Notes under the pieces: model-generated
Told to the model about the DNA's origin: nothing
Databases searched by the model: none
The model's input: the letters and a program-made list of their open reading frames with translations, nothing else
In this document: one piece after another, positions 7,680-15,727 of the stretch
Layout of the letters: every line of letters begins with the position of its first letter
Position numbering within the stretch: position 1 is the first letter of the stretch
Assembly: GCA_050951585.1 (NCBI GenBank)
Contig: JBMNJI010000007.1
Span: 248,001 to 312,000 of the forward strand
Direction: 5' to 3'
Length of the DNA stretch: 64,000 nt
Source of the DNA: UBA3937 sp050951585
GTDB taxonomy: Bacteria > Bacillota > Peptococcia > DRI-13 > DTU073
Program-made: the position numbers and the translations under genes

Positions 7680-8783
7680 TTATTTTTGCCTGGCCGCGGT
7701 CAGAGCCACAATGAGCCTTTCTAAGGTAAGCACCGGTTTTAAACCGGACTTCATCCCCACATCAGCTTCCAAAATCAAGTTCAGACTTTTCTCTAATTGT
7801 ACATACGAAAAATTGCGCGCCTGTCTTAATATTTTGCCGGTCACATAAGGATGCAGTTTTAAATCCGTAGCGATTTTCTTTTCGGTCAACCCTTTGCCGG
7901 CAGCTTCTTTTACCAATAAGAGCAACCGAAACTGACGAGCGATCATATAAATAAGCCTGGGATACGGCTCGCCAAGAATCAGCAGGTTTCGCAACTCCGA
8001 CAGTGCGGCGTCACCTTTGCCCAAACCAAGGCCGTCTACCAGATTAAACACATTGCCTTCAACGGTTTTCGTGACCACCTCTTTTACTGCCTCTATGGTA
8101 ATCGTCGTCTCGTTGCCGCAATAAAGAGAAAGTTTCTCCAGTTCATTATGCAGATGGCGTAACTGATTACCACAATTAATGAGGATATATTCAAGAGCGG
8201 GGCGATCCAACCTTTTGCCCATTTTTTTGGCTTCCAGCACCAGCCAATCACCCAACTCCGTACCTTTTAAGGAACCGATCTCCAAAACCTCTCCGGCTTT
8301 CGCGATCGCTTTATATAGTTTCGTGGTTTTTTTAACCTTCCCTTTTTGCCAAAAAATCAGGCAGGTGGATGGGGAAACATTAGCAAGATACTTTAATAAA
8401 ACGGCGTTTTCATCATGCTGCTCACCTTTGGGGGTAGCTTCGGGAGTATCTGCATCATCATCTTTGTCTTTTTCTTTATCTTCATCTCCGTCACTGTCTT
8501 CATCTTTCTTGCGGGTCCAAAGGGGCGGAAAATCTTTGACAATGACCAGTCTTTTTTCAGCAAAAACCGGCAACGTATTCGCCAAATCAGCCACCTGCGC
8601 AGGCGTACATTTTTCGCCTTCAACCTCATCAAGATTAAAAGCAGCCATCTCGGCAGTAAGCAGCGTCTCCTTGAAAGCGTTCACTATTTTTTCCTGCAGA
8701 TAATCCTCTTCACCATAAAGTAGATATACAGGCGCAATCACTCCACGCTTCAAGCTGTTTATAATACTTTCATACTGCAGCAT
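7680..8783 (-). CDS. holA: DNA polymerase III subunit delta
   Basis: Clamp-loader subunit that opens the beta clamp during replication. The 367-residue protein has the family layout: a RecA-like domain starting VYLLYGEEDYLQEKIV, a middle domain, and the C-terminal collar beginning around VFNLVDGLGLGKGDAALSEL. An unusual Asp/Glu/Lys tract occupies about residues 91-117, between beta strands of domain I. It makes the protein some 20-25 residues longer than typical delta and looks like a disordered loop insertion. It is downstream of the carboxypeptidase gene on the same strand. Confidence 0.95.
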   Translation of the reverse strand: MLQYESIINSLKRGVIAPVYLLYGEEDYLQEKIVNAFKETLLTAEMAAFNLDEVEGEKCTPAQVADLANTLPVFAEKRLVIVKDFPPLWTRKKDEDSDGDEDKEKDKDDDADTPEATPKGEQHDENAVLLKYLANVSPSTCLIFWQKGKVKKTTKLYKAIAKAGEVLEIGSLKGTELGDWLVLEAKKMGKRLDRPALEYILINCGNQLRHLHNELEKLSLYCGNETTITIEAVKEVVTKTVEGNVFNLVDGLGLGKGDAALSELRNLLILGEPYPRLIYMIARQFRLLLLVKEAAGKGLTEKKIATDLKLHPYVTGKILRQARNFSYVQLEKSLNLILEADVGMKSGLKPVLTLERLIVALTAARQK

Positions 8784-8808
8784 GAATACCCCTCACTCTT
8801 TCCCGCTT

Positions 8809-10029
8809 TTAGCGGTAGTAGTAGCGCGATGAACGCCGCGAAGTAAACAGATTGTTTCTTCTTCTCGAGCGGTACCGCTGATAGATTCGCCACATAATCT
8901 GGCAAAGATAAATACCGGCAATCACAAAAAGAACATACTCAAAATACGGACGGGAAGATAAAACCAGCGAATTCCGGGCAATTAAATCGACTGAGCCGAC
9001 CTGCTCTCCATCCACATAATACTCCATTTTCCCGCTTATCTGTCCCTTTTCCACTTTCTTCCCGAGCGGGTTCAAAACCACATGGGACTCTACTTTTTGA
9101 TTTGCACTATTCGGCACGGTAATTGTTAACCCCTGTCCGGTGGCCAGGAGCAATTCCTTCTTCTCTTCCGGATCAAACTGGACCCTGGCCGCAACTTCAT
9201 CCGGCTTGGCCAACTGCAGCTTGCGGAAATTGGCGAAACCATAATCCAGGACTTTTTCCGCATCGGCCCAGGTATTATTTCCGACACTGCCTAAGACGAC
9301 CGCAATAAACTCCTGGCCATCGCGAGCTGCCGAAGCGACGATGGTACACTTGGCTTCCTTGGTATAGCCGGTTTTCATCCCATTCGCCCCTTTATAAGAC
9401 CAGAGTAACTCGTTTTTATTGATTAGCCTGGTCTGCCAGGCCTGACCCTCCCAATCATAGACCTTCATCTTGACGATTTCCCGAAATGTTTCATTCTGCA
9501 TGGCATAACAAGAGATGACGCCCATATCATACGCCGTCGTATAATGGTTTTCGGCCGAAAGGCCATGGGCGTTGACAAAATTGCTATTACGGGCGCCTAA
9601 CTCCCGGGCCCGTTCATTCATCGCCAGCGCAAATTTCTCCTCGGTTCCGCCCAAATGCTCGGCAATGGCCATGGCGGCATCATTGGCCGAATGGACTAGG
9701 GACGCAATCACCAGTTCGCGTAACTTTATTTTTTCTCCTTCTTCGAGATACACTCTTGTACCTTCCAAACGAGGCGGATTAGGACCGATCGTCACTGTCT
9801 CGTCAAGTCTTCCGCTTTCAATGGCCATAATCGTCGTCAGAATCTTGGTGATACTAGCCGGAGGCAGCTTCTCATCCTTATTATTTTCATATAGTACCTG
9901 TTTACTATTCGCATCAAGCAAAACAGCTGCTTGCCCATTTATACTTAACGATGGCTGAGCCCATCCCGGTTGAACCACCCAACACAACAGCAAAACAACC
10001 GTCAAAATAAAGACAACCTTTTTCCCCAT
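8809..10029 (-). CDS. D-alanyl-D-alanine carboxypeptidase (DacF-type PBP)
   Basis: Low-molecular-weight penicillin-binding protein that trims the terminal D-Ala from peptidoglycan stem peptides outside the membrane. A signal peptide ending near WAQ (residue 25) precedes the S11 peptidase domain. All three active-site motifs are visible: SITK (Ser59, Lys62), SAN (114-116) and KTG (219-221). A beta domain follows, and then a C-terminal membrane helix (about 358-378) with an Arg-rich cytosolic tail. That true transmembrane end, rather than an amphipathic anchor, is the only departure from classic DacA/DacF. It lies between comEC and holA on one strand. Confidence 0.94.
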   Translation of the reverse strand: MGKKVVFILTVVLLLCWVVQPGWAQPSLSINGQAAVLLDANSKQVLYENNKDEKLPPASITKILTTIMAIESGRLDETVTIGPNPPRLEGTRVYLEEGEKIKLRELVIASLVHSANDAAMAIAEHLGGTEEKFALAMNERARELGARNSNFVNAHGLSAENHYTTAYDMGVISCYAMQNETFREIVKMKVYDWEGQAWQTRLINKNELLWSYKGANGMKTGYTKEAKCTIVASAARDGQEFIAVVLGSVGNNTWADAEKVLDYGFANFRKLQLAKPDEVAARVQFDPEEKKELLLATGQGLTITVPNSANQKVESHVVLNPLGKKVEKGQISGKMEYYVDGEQVGSVDLIARNSLVLSSRPYFEYVLFVIAGIYLCQIMWRIYQRYRSRRRNNLFTSRRSSRYYYR

Positions 10030-10145
10030 ATGTACCTCACCTTGTCATGTCATTAGCAATGCTTTTTTTATTATACCATAAAAAGACGGACTGTCTGCCC
10101 GTTAATTTTGTGTATTTTATGAACATTAATTGTAATTTCTGCGTA

Positions 10146-12470
10146 TTATTTCACTTGTAAAAAAGTCCGGATTAACGTCTTCTGCCCATCGCTTTTGGTA
10201 AAGATGGCTCCCCCTTCCTTTGTCAGGTAGACAGGTACGCCACGGCTCTGAAAATAAGAACAGACATCGGGGTGAGGTTGACCGAAGTTGTTTTTTTCTC
10301 CCACGGAAATCACCACTGCACCCGGCTGTACTTTTTCATAAAAAACGGGGTCAAAAGAAGTGATACTGCCATGATGGGGTATTTTCAAAATATCGGCACG
10401 CAACGAAGCATTTTTGCTGAGTAATTGCGCTAAGGCTTCTTTTTCAATATCACCGGTAAAAAGCCAACTGTTCTCCCGGTAACTAAGCTTGATTACCAGC
10501 GAGCGGTTATTCCCGTCCAGGCACTTTTCGCTGTCCGGATGGAATACTTCCATGATAACATCCTGCTCCAGGACAATTCTTTGTCCGGCCGTTAATTCCC
10601 GCCGCGGGATGCCGTTATTAAGGCAGATTTCCGTAATGGCCTGTTCCATCTCGTTGTTTTCCTCCCCCGGAGGCTGCCAAAACGCGCCCACGCGAAAACA
10701 TGGCAAAATCTCCAGTAAGCCTTCGCCGTGATCCACATGGTTATGGGACATGATCATTAGATCAATTTTATTGACACCATAATGTGCGAGCAAAGGCGTC
10801 AGCACATTCTTACCAAGGGAGTAAGTAGAACCCGGTGTACCCCCGCCATCAATGAGGATGGTTTTCCCGGCGGGGGTCCTTACAAGGATGCTGTCCCCCT
10901 GCCCCACATCCACGAAAACGACCTCCATTCCTCTAGGAACTGGCCAGCAGGCCAAGAGAAAGAAGCCCGCCAGGAAACAAAGCAGCGCGATCCTTATTTT
11001 CCCGGGTATTTCCCGGAAGATGTACCGATAAAGGGGATAGACCGGAAGAAGAAAAAGACCGAGATAAATAAAAGAGATTAATAAGGGCGACGGACTGGCT
11101 ACCCAAATACTCGCCCACTGGAAGCCCGCGCACCAGATGAGTAATTCACTTAACAGAAAAAACAGCACCCCTGTCACCACATAAAACGGGGTGGCTAATA
11201 GCGGCAAAAACCAGGTAAAGAAGGCGGCGGCAAAGGAAAGCACTGCGGCGAAGCTACTTACGGCCACGGCCAGAAGATTTGCCAAAGGCCCAATTAAGGA
11301 GACCTGATTAAAATGAAAGGCCATAATCGGACTGCTCATGAGATGAGCGGCCAGCACCGGAGAAAGGACTTTCCCGCAGCCTTTATTATTTAACCATGGG
11401 GTTAGATAAACGATTCCGGCGGTGGTAAGAAAAGAAAACTGAAAACCCGGCTGAAACAACTCGCCCGGTGAAAGTAACAATACAAGCCAGGCGGCAGCGC
11501 CCAGGGAATTATAAAAATCGTATTTCCGACCTGCCGTCAAGGCCAGCATCCCCAAAGCACCCATGAGGGCCGCCCGTAAAATGGGAGAGCTTACCCCCAC
11601 CATCAGGACATAGCCCAGGAGCACCAGTGAGCCGAAAATGAGTCGAACCAGGGGCCTGGGCTGCCAAAAAGAAAGAATAAACCAGACAACCCCCAGCACA
11701 ATGCCCACATGGAGGCCGGAGACCGAAAAAAGATGGATCACCCCTGTCCGCTCATAGGCCTCCCACTCTTCGTCCTCAATCAACGTGGTATCGCCAAAAA
11801 GCGTGCCTAGAATCATGCTCTGCTCCCGCTGCGGCAAAATCGTCCTTATCTGTTCGGCAACCTTTTTTCTTCCCGCCGCGACGAAAGCTCTGATTCCTCC
11901 CCCCTTTTCCAATAGCCGCATTTCTCCGCCTTTCCGGCAGTCGACGAGATAAAAAATACCCTGATTCGCTAAATATTCTCGATAATTAAACTCCCCGGGG
12001 TTTCGGGCTCCCCGCGGTAAAGAGAGTACCCCGCGAAAAGAAATCCGGTCACCGGGAGCAAGGGATAAGCCCAGGCCCGGGGCCCCTTTGATAATCACTT
12101 GCCCGAACTCCTTTATGGCCAACTGAAAAGAGATCCCATACTCGTTTTCGCGCGGATAAGAGACGATGATGCCCTCCCCCTGCACCGGTTGATCCATCTT
12201 TTCAAGCTTTACGGACGAAGATTGGGCAGGGAAACAACTGAGACTGTACCAGAATCCCCCGAGCCAGACTATACAGAGCAAGAGTAAAATAGGAACGCCA
12301 TATCCCCGGTCCTCTTCCGCCTGTTTTCTTTGCCGAAAGAAAAAAACCAGCACAGCAAAAAAAGACGCCCCGGCCAGCACCAGCCAAAGCGCCACCCATG
12401 TTGTAAAAAAACGGGCCAGGATAATTCCCAGAATAAAAAAGAGACTTCCTATAAATAGTGGTCTATCCAT
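10146..12470 (-). CDS. comEC: competence DNA channel ComEC/Rec2
   Basis: Polytopic membrane protein forming the channel that takes up single-stranded DNA during natural transformation. The 774 residues comprise an N-terminal OB-like region (DUF4131) after two helices, the competence transmembrane domain (GLHVGIVLGV motif), and a C-terminal metallo-beta-lactamase-like nuclease domain. In the last, VFVDVGQGDSILVRTP, DGGG and the metal motif SHNHVDHGEG are clear. It begins 13 bases after comEA. The pair suggests a DNA uptake route, although sporadic competence genes are often kept in Clostridia without shown transformation. Confidence 0.95.
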   Translation of the reverse strand: MDRPLFIGSLFFILGIILARFFTTWVALWLVLAGASFFAVLVFFFRQRKQAEEDRGYGVPILLLLCIVWLGGFWYSLSCFPAQSSSVKLEKMDQPVQGEGIIVSYPRENEYGISFQLAIKEFGQVIIKGAPGLGLSLAPGDRISFRGVLSLPRGARNPGEFNYREYLANQGIFYLVDCRKGGEMRLLEKGGGIRAFVAAGRKKVAEQIRTILPQREQSMILGTLFGDTTLIEDEEWEAYERTGVIHLFSVSGLHVGIVLGVVWFILSFWQPRPLVRLIFGSLVLLGYVLMVGVSSPILRAALMGALGMLALTAGRKYDFYNSLGAAAWLVLLLSPGELFQPGFQFSFLTTAGIVYLTPWLNNKGCGKVLSPVLAAHLMSSPIMAFHFNQVSLIGPLANLLAVAVSSFAAVLSFAAAFFTWFLPLLATPFYVVTGVLFFLLSELLIWCAGFQWASIWVASPSPLLISFIYLGLFLLPVYPLYRYIFREIPGKIRIALLCFLAGFFLLACWPVPRGMEVVFVDVGQGDSILVRTPAGKTILIDGGGTPGSTYSLGKNVLTPLLAHYGVNKIDLMIMSHNHVDHGEGLLEILPCFRVGAFWQPPGEENNEMEQAITEICLNNGIPRRELTAGQRIVLEQDVIMEVFHPDSEKCLDGNNRSLVIKLSYRENSWLFTGDIEKEALAQLLSKNASLRADILKIPHHGSITSFDPVFYEKVQPGAVVISVGEKNNFGQPHPDVCSYFQSRGVPVYLTKEGGAIFTKSDGQKTLIRTFLQVK

Positions 12471-12483
12471 ATCTTATTTTCCT

Positions 12484-13353
12484 TTACTTTACCGTAATTT
12501 GCTCTTTAAATTTCGCCAAGGTCGCCGGACCTATCCCCGAGACTTTAATCAGATCCTCCGGGGTGGTAAATGGACCATTGGCTTCCCGATAAGCAATAAT
12601 TCTTTCGGCCAAAGCAGGGCCAATGCCAGGAAGACTCTCCAACTCGCTTTTCTTGGCGGTATTAATATTTATTAGCGTACTGCCATTAACGGGATGATCA
12701 CCGCTATTACCGTCAAGCTGACCAATCTGATCAGCCGGCGTAATGCGGGCAAAACTGCTTTCGGAGTCTTGTGCCCCAGTGGCCGACGAATTAGCCTGTG
12801 CCACGACTTGCGGCGCGGTCCCTTGCGCGGTCTTTTCCTGCTGGACCGTGCTCTGAGTCGTACTCTTCGATATCCCTGTCGACTGGGAATTCTTTGTTTT
12901 CCCCTCTTCCTTTTCGCGCAGAGGTACATTGATCTGTTTCCCGTCAACCAGCAGCAAGGCCAGATTTAACTGACTCAAATCAGCCTCAGGAAGCGGAACA
13001 GCCTGCTCGATTGCCGCATTAACCCGCTCTCCTTCGGAAAAGCGGTAAATACCCGGCTTCTCAACTGCTCCTACCACATGCACAACCAGTTCTTTGGTCT
13101 CCCCTTGCCCTGTATTTTCCTGCGCCGGGTTCCCTGACCCTGTCTTTCCAATCCCGGTTTCTCCTTTGACCCCTTGTCCCTGTTCTCCGCCGAATTGCGG
13201 TAAAAAATCCGTACCAACTGAGGCCCCGATGAGCGCAGCTTGATTATTGACATCCTGCAGACGCATTTCCTGGTATTTGACGCCACCCCAGAAAAGAAGA
13301 ATGGCCACAACTACAGAAATAATAATCTGCACCTTGAAAGGTACTCGTTCCAT
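12484..13353 (-). CDS. comEA: competence DNA receptor ComEA
   Basis: Membrane-anchored DNA-binding protein that hands incoming double-stranded DNA to ComEC. An N-terminal membrane helix (about residues 8-25) is followed by a Gly/Thr/Gln linker and an SLBB domain (ELVVHVVGAVEKPGIYRF). A long low-complexity Ser/Thr/Gln stretch precedes the C-terminal helix-hairpin-helix pair (ININTAKKSELESLPGIGPA, then EDLIKVSGIGPATLAKF). At 289 residues it is longer than most ComEA because of the extended linker. It is first gene of comEA-comEC. Three GATATTTC-like repeats occur about 30 bases upstream, without known role. Confidence 0.93.
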   Translation of the reverse strand: MERVPFKVQIIISVVVAILLFWGGVKYQEMRLQDVNNQAALIGASVGTDFLPQFGGEQGQGVKGETGIGKTGSGNPAQENTGQGETKELVVHVVGAVEKPGIYRFSEGERVNAAIEQAVPLPEADLSQLNLALLLVDGKQINVPLREKEEGKTKNSQSTGISKSTTQSTVQQEKTAQGTAPQVVAQANSSATGAQDSESSFARITPADQIGQLDGNSGDHPVNGSTLININTAKKSELESLPGIGPALAERIIAYREANGPFTTPEDLIKVSGIGPATLAKFKEQITVK

Positions 13354-13497
13354 TTTCCTTCAACCCCACATCCCCACAAAGATATTTCAAAGATATTTCG
13401 GATATATTTCAGAAGCTTATTAACCTTTTCCATAATTCGCCTTATTATTGCCTTTTCCTGCCTAAATATCCTGTTTTATATTAATTTTATTTTTTCC

Positions 13498-13542
13498 TTG
13501 ACGCAGAAACAAGTTCATTTTAAGATATGAGTGAACACTCAT
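13498..13542 (+). promoter_or_regulatory. tetR promoter and palindromic operator
   Basis: A -35 TTGACG (13498-13503) and a -10 TAAGAT (13521-13526) with a 17-base spacer are followed at once by the perfect palindrome ATGAGTG-AA-CACTCAT (13527-13542) over the expected transcription start. The palindrome resembles TGAATGA-type sites of FadR-like TetR regulators, so autorepression is likely. Confidence 0.75.
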
Positions 13543-13565
13543 TCAAGGAGGGCGCCGGATAAATT

Positions 13566-14147
13566 ATGTCAAAAAAAGAACAAATCAGAACGGCAGCGGT
13601 AAAAATCATTGCCCGTGACGGCTATTTTAATGCCACCACCGATAAAATTGCCGCACAGGCAAAAGTGGCTGTGGGAACCCTGTATAATTATTTCCGTTCT
13701 AAAGAGGAGATCCTTGATTATATCTTTGCGGTTGAATTTCAGAAAAGATATGATTTTTATCAAAACATGAAAAACTGGCGGATGGACTGGTTTTTGAAAA
13801 TTAATGGCATCCTTAACTACCATCTGCAGGAATTTCAAAAAGAACCGGACATCGCCACGATCGTGTTAGCAGAAAGAATGAATGCCTCTCGTTACGGCAT
13901 TAATTCGTTAAGCGATTTCTCACAACTCTCCGGCATCATTGCGGATATTTTGCAGCAGGCGATTAATGAAAACAAAATCCGCCCCTGTGAGGTGCAATGC
14001 CTCACGATCCTTATCGCGGGCTTTATCAATGAGATGATTTATACGGTGGCCACGACAGAAAATTGCCCGGAACCCGAGAAAGCTCTGGATGAATTTTGCT
14101 TGCTTCTCAAAACAGGTTTAGCGTCGCCTTTGCCCGAATCCTGCTAA
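13566..14147 (+). CDS. TetR/AcrR family transcriptional regulator
   Basis: A 193-residue repressor with an N-terminal helix-turn-helix (IRTAAVKIIARDGYFNATTD, then IAAQAKVAVGTLYNYFRSKEEIL) and an all-helical ligand domain. The HTH and the TGAGTGAACACTCA-type site beside its promoter resemble Bacillus FadR/YsiA regulators that sense acyl-CoA. No fatty-acid gene lies next to it here, so the ligand is inferred only. The ribosome site AGGAGG is about 14 bases upstream, longer than usual. It forms a single-gene unit ending in a strong terminator. Confidence 0.88.
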   Translation: MSKKEQIRTAAVKIIARDGYFNATTDKIAAQAKVAVGTLYNYFRSKEEILDYIFAVEFQKRYDFYQNMKNWRMDWFLKINGILNYHLQEFQKEPDIATIVLAERMNASRYGINSLSDFSQLSGIIADILQQAINENKIRPCEVQCLTILIAGFINEMIYTVATTENCPEPEKALDEFCLLLKTGLASPLPESC

Positions 14148-14188
14148 AGTGTTTCGCTTCATCCGGTTTATTGCAGCGTCACCCGAGG

Positions 14189-14230
14189 AAAAAAACAAGC
14201 CGTACCCCCTTTTGGCACGGCTTGTTTTTT
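14189..14230. terminator. bidirectional terminator between tetR and the HAD phosphatase
   Basis: AAAAAACAAGCCGT pairs with ACGGCTTGTTTTTT around a CC/GG-closed loop. It serves the two convergent genes. Confidence 0.85.
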
Positions 14231-14255
14231 ATGCATCTATTATTTCTCCAGTTGC

Positions 14256-14909
14256 CTATTTCTCCAGAATCTTCAGCAGCTCTAACGGATGCTCAATTAA
14301 AACTTGCGCGCCGGCCGCTAAGATTTCTTCAGCCGGGCGAAAACCCCACAGGACACCTACCGCGTACATCCCTGCACTAACGGCTGTCCGCATATCGGTA
14401 TTGGTATCCCCCAGATACAAAAATTCTTCAGGCGCAAGCTGCAGAGCTTGCGCAATATCCAGTGCCCCTTGCGGATCCGGCTTGCGCGGGACCCCCGCCC
14501 GCTCACCGTACGCCAAATCGAAGATGCCGGGAAAATACTGATCAATGACCACCTGCGTAAATTCATGGGGCTTATTGGAAAGCACCGCCAGTTTAAAGCC
14601 TTTCTGTTGTAACGCAACCAACAGCTCCGGTATCCCCGGGTAAGGTTTCGTCTTATCAGCCCAGTGCTGACCGTACTCTTCTTTCATTTCCACGACACAT
14701 TGATTAATCAGATCCTCATCTTGCCGGTCGGCAGGTAAAGCCCGGCGCAGCAAATTATACATCCCGTCCCCCACAAAATAATTATATTTAGCTGACTCGT
14801 GACACGGGAAACCTTTTCTTCTAAGCACAATATTCGTACAATCAGCCAAATCTTCCAGCGAATTGAGCAAAGTGCCGTCCAAATCAAAAAGTACCGCTTT
14901 ATAGCCCAT
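14256..14909 (-). CDS. HAD-family phosphatase, phosphoglycolate phosphatase-like
   Basis: 217-residue HAD hydrolase. Motif I is FDLDGTLLNS (Asp8 and Asp10 by position), motif II VLSNKP, motif III RKPDP, and motif IV YLGDTNTDMRTA. An alpha-helical cap lies between motifs I and II, as in Gph/PpaX proteins that hydrolyse 2-phosphoglycolate or pyrophosphate. Substrate cannot be decided from sequence; PpaX is a possible alternative in Firmicutes. No partner gene is adjacent. Confidence 0.85.
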   Translation of the reverse strand: MGYKAVLFDLDGTLLNSLEDLADCTNIVLRRKGFPCHESAKYNYFVGDGMYNLLRRALPADRQDEDLINQCVVEMKEEYGQHWADKTKPYPGIPELLVALQQKGFKLAVLSNKPHEFTQVVIDQYFPGIFDLAYGERAGVPRKPDPQGALDIAQALQLAPEEFLYLGDTNTDMRTAVSAGMYAVGVLWGFRPAEEILAAGAQVLIEHPLELLKILEK

Positions 14910-15022
14910 TCTTCATCACCTTTCTGTCATTTTTTCTGCTTAAGAGCTGTGTTTTTTTCTCCCTGTATTTCTTTAATTGTAACAAAGAATCAGGTGATTT
15001 GGTGATACTTTTTGCTTGTTAA

Positions 15023-15700
15023 TTATTCACAAACCTTCTCGCATAGTTTCTTCTGCAGTAAGACTCTCCCGTCCTCTTTAACCCGCATATTGTCACCGGA
15101 GATTTCATCGATTAAGGCAATTCTTCCATCCACTCGCCCAAACTCCAGCTTAATATCGATAAATTCCAACCCTAATTCATCATACTTCTCTTTGATAATG
15201 CGCGTAACTTGCTTGGTAAGGGCCTTAACCTCCTGAATTTCCTCCGCTGTCATTAATTTCAGCTGCACAAGGGTTTCGTCATTAACCAGGGGGTCTCCAC
15301 GTAAATCATCCTTTAACGTAATCTCCACAAGATAATCGAGAATTTGCCCCTCCTGCGCATACTTTCCGTATCTGCGCACAAAACTGCCCGTTGCCTTTAA
15401 GCGGCAAACAAATTCCAAACCGGCACCAAAGCATTCCGCTTTTCTTACCACCATCGTATTATTCTCTAGATCGGCCCCCACATAATGAGAAGGGATACCG
15501 GCCGCCTGCAGGATCTCAAAAAAGTACTTGGACATTCTTAAGGAAGCATTCCCTTTCCCCTCGACCTTACCAATGACCGTGTTGGCGCCGGGATCAATAA
15601 TATCCCCTTCACCGGTTACATCATCTTTGAATTGCAAAAGATAATTCCCATCTTCAAGTTCATATACTGTTTTTGTTTTACCGTCATATACTTTCTTCAC
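15023..15700 (-). CDS. purC: SAICAR synthetase (phosphoribosylaminoimidazole-succinocarboxamide synthase)
   Basis: Joins CAIR with aspartate using ATP in purine biosynthesis. The 225-residue protein shows the usual start KKVYDGKTKTVYELEDGNYL, the GKGNASLRMSKYFF segment and the C-terminal LIDEISGDNMRVK signature containing catalytic Asp and Glu. It starts at GTG. Unlike most Firmicutes it is not inside a pur cluster but 27 bases downstream of leuS on the same strand, so it may be co-transcribed under the leuS T-box. Confidence 0.96.
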   Translation of the reverse strand: MKKVYDGKTKTVYELEDGNYLLQFKDDVTGEGDIIDPGANTVIGKVEGKGNASLRMSKYFFEILQAAGIPSHYVGADLENNTMVVRKAECFGAGLEFVCRLKATGSFVRRYGKYAQEGQILDYLVEITLKDDLRGDPLVNDETLVQLKLMTAEEIQEVKALTKQVTRIIKEKYDELGLEFIDIKLEFGRVDGRIALIDEISGDNMRVKEDGRVLLQKKLCEKVCE

Positions 15701-15727
15701 TTTTCATCGCCTCGCCTTTATGGAATT

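Noticed and set aside
13380..13412. Three GATATTTC-like direct repeats upstream of comEA
   Set aside because: Short, AT-rich and not tied to a known operator; chance is likely in this composition.
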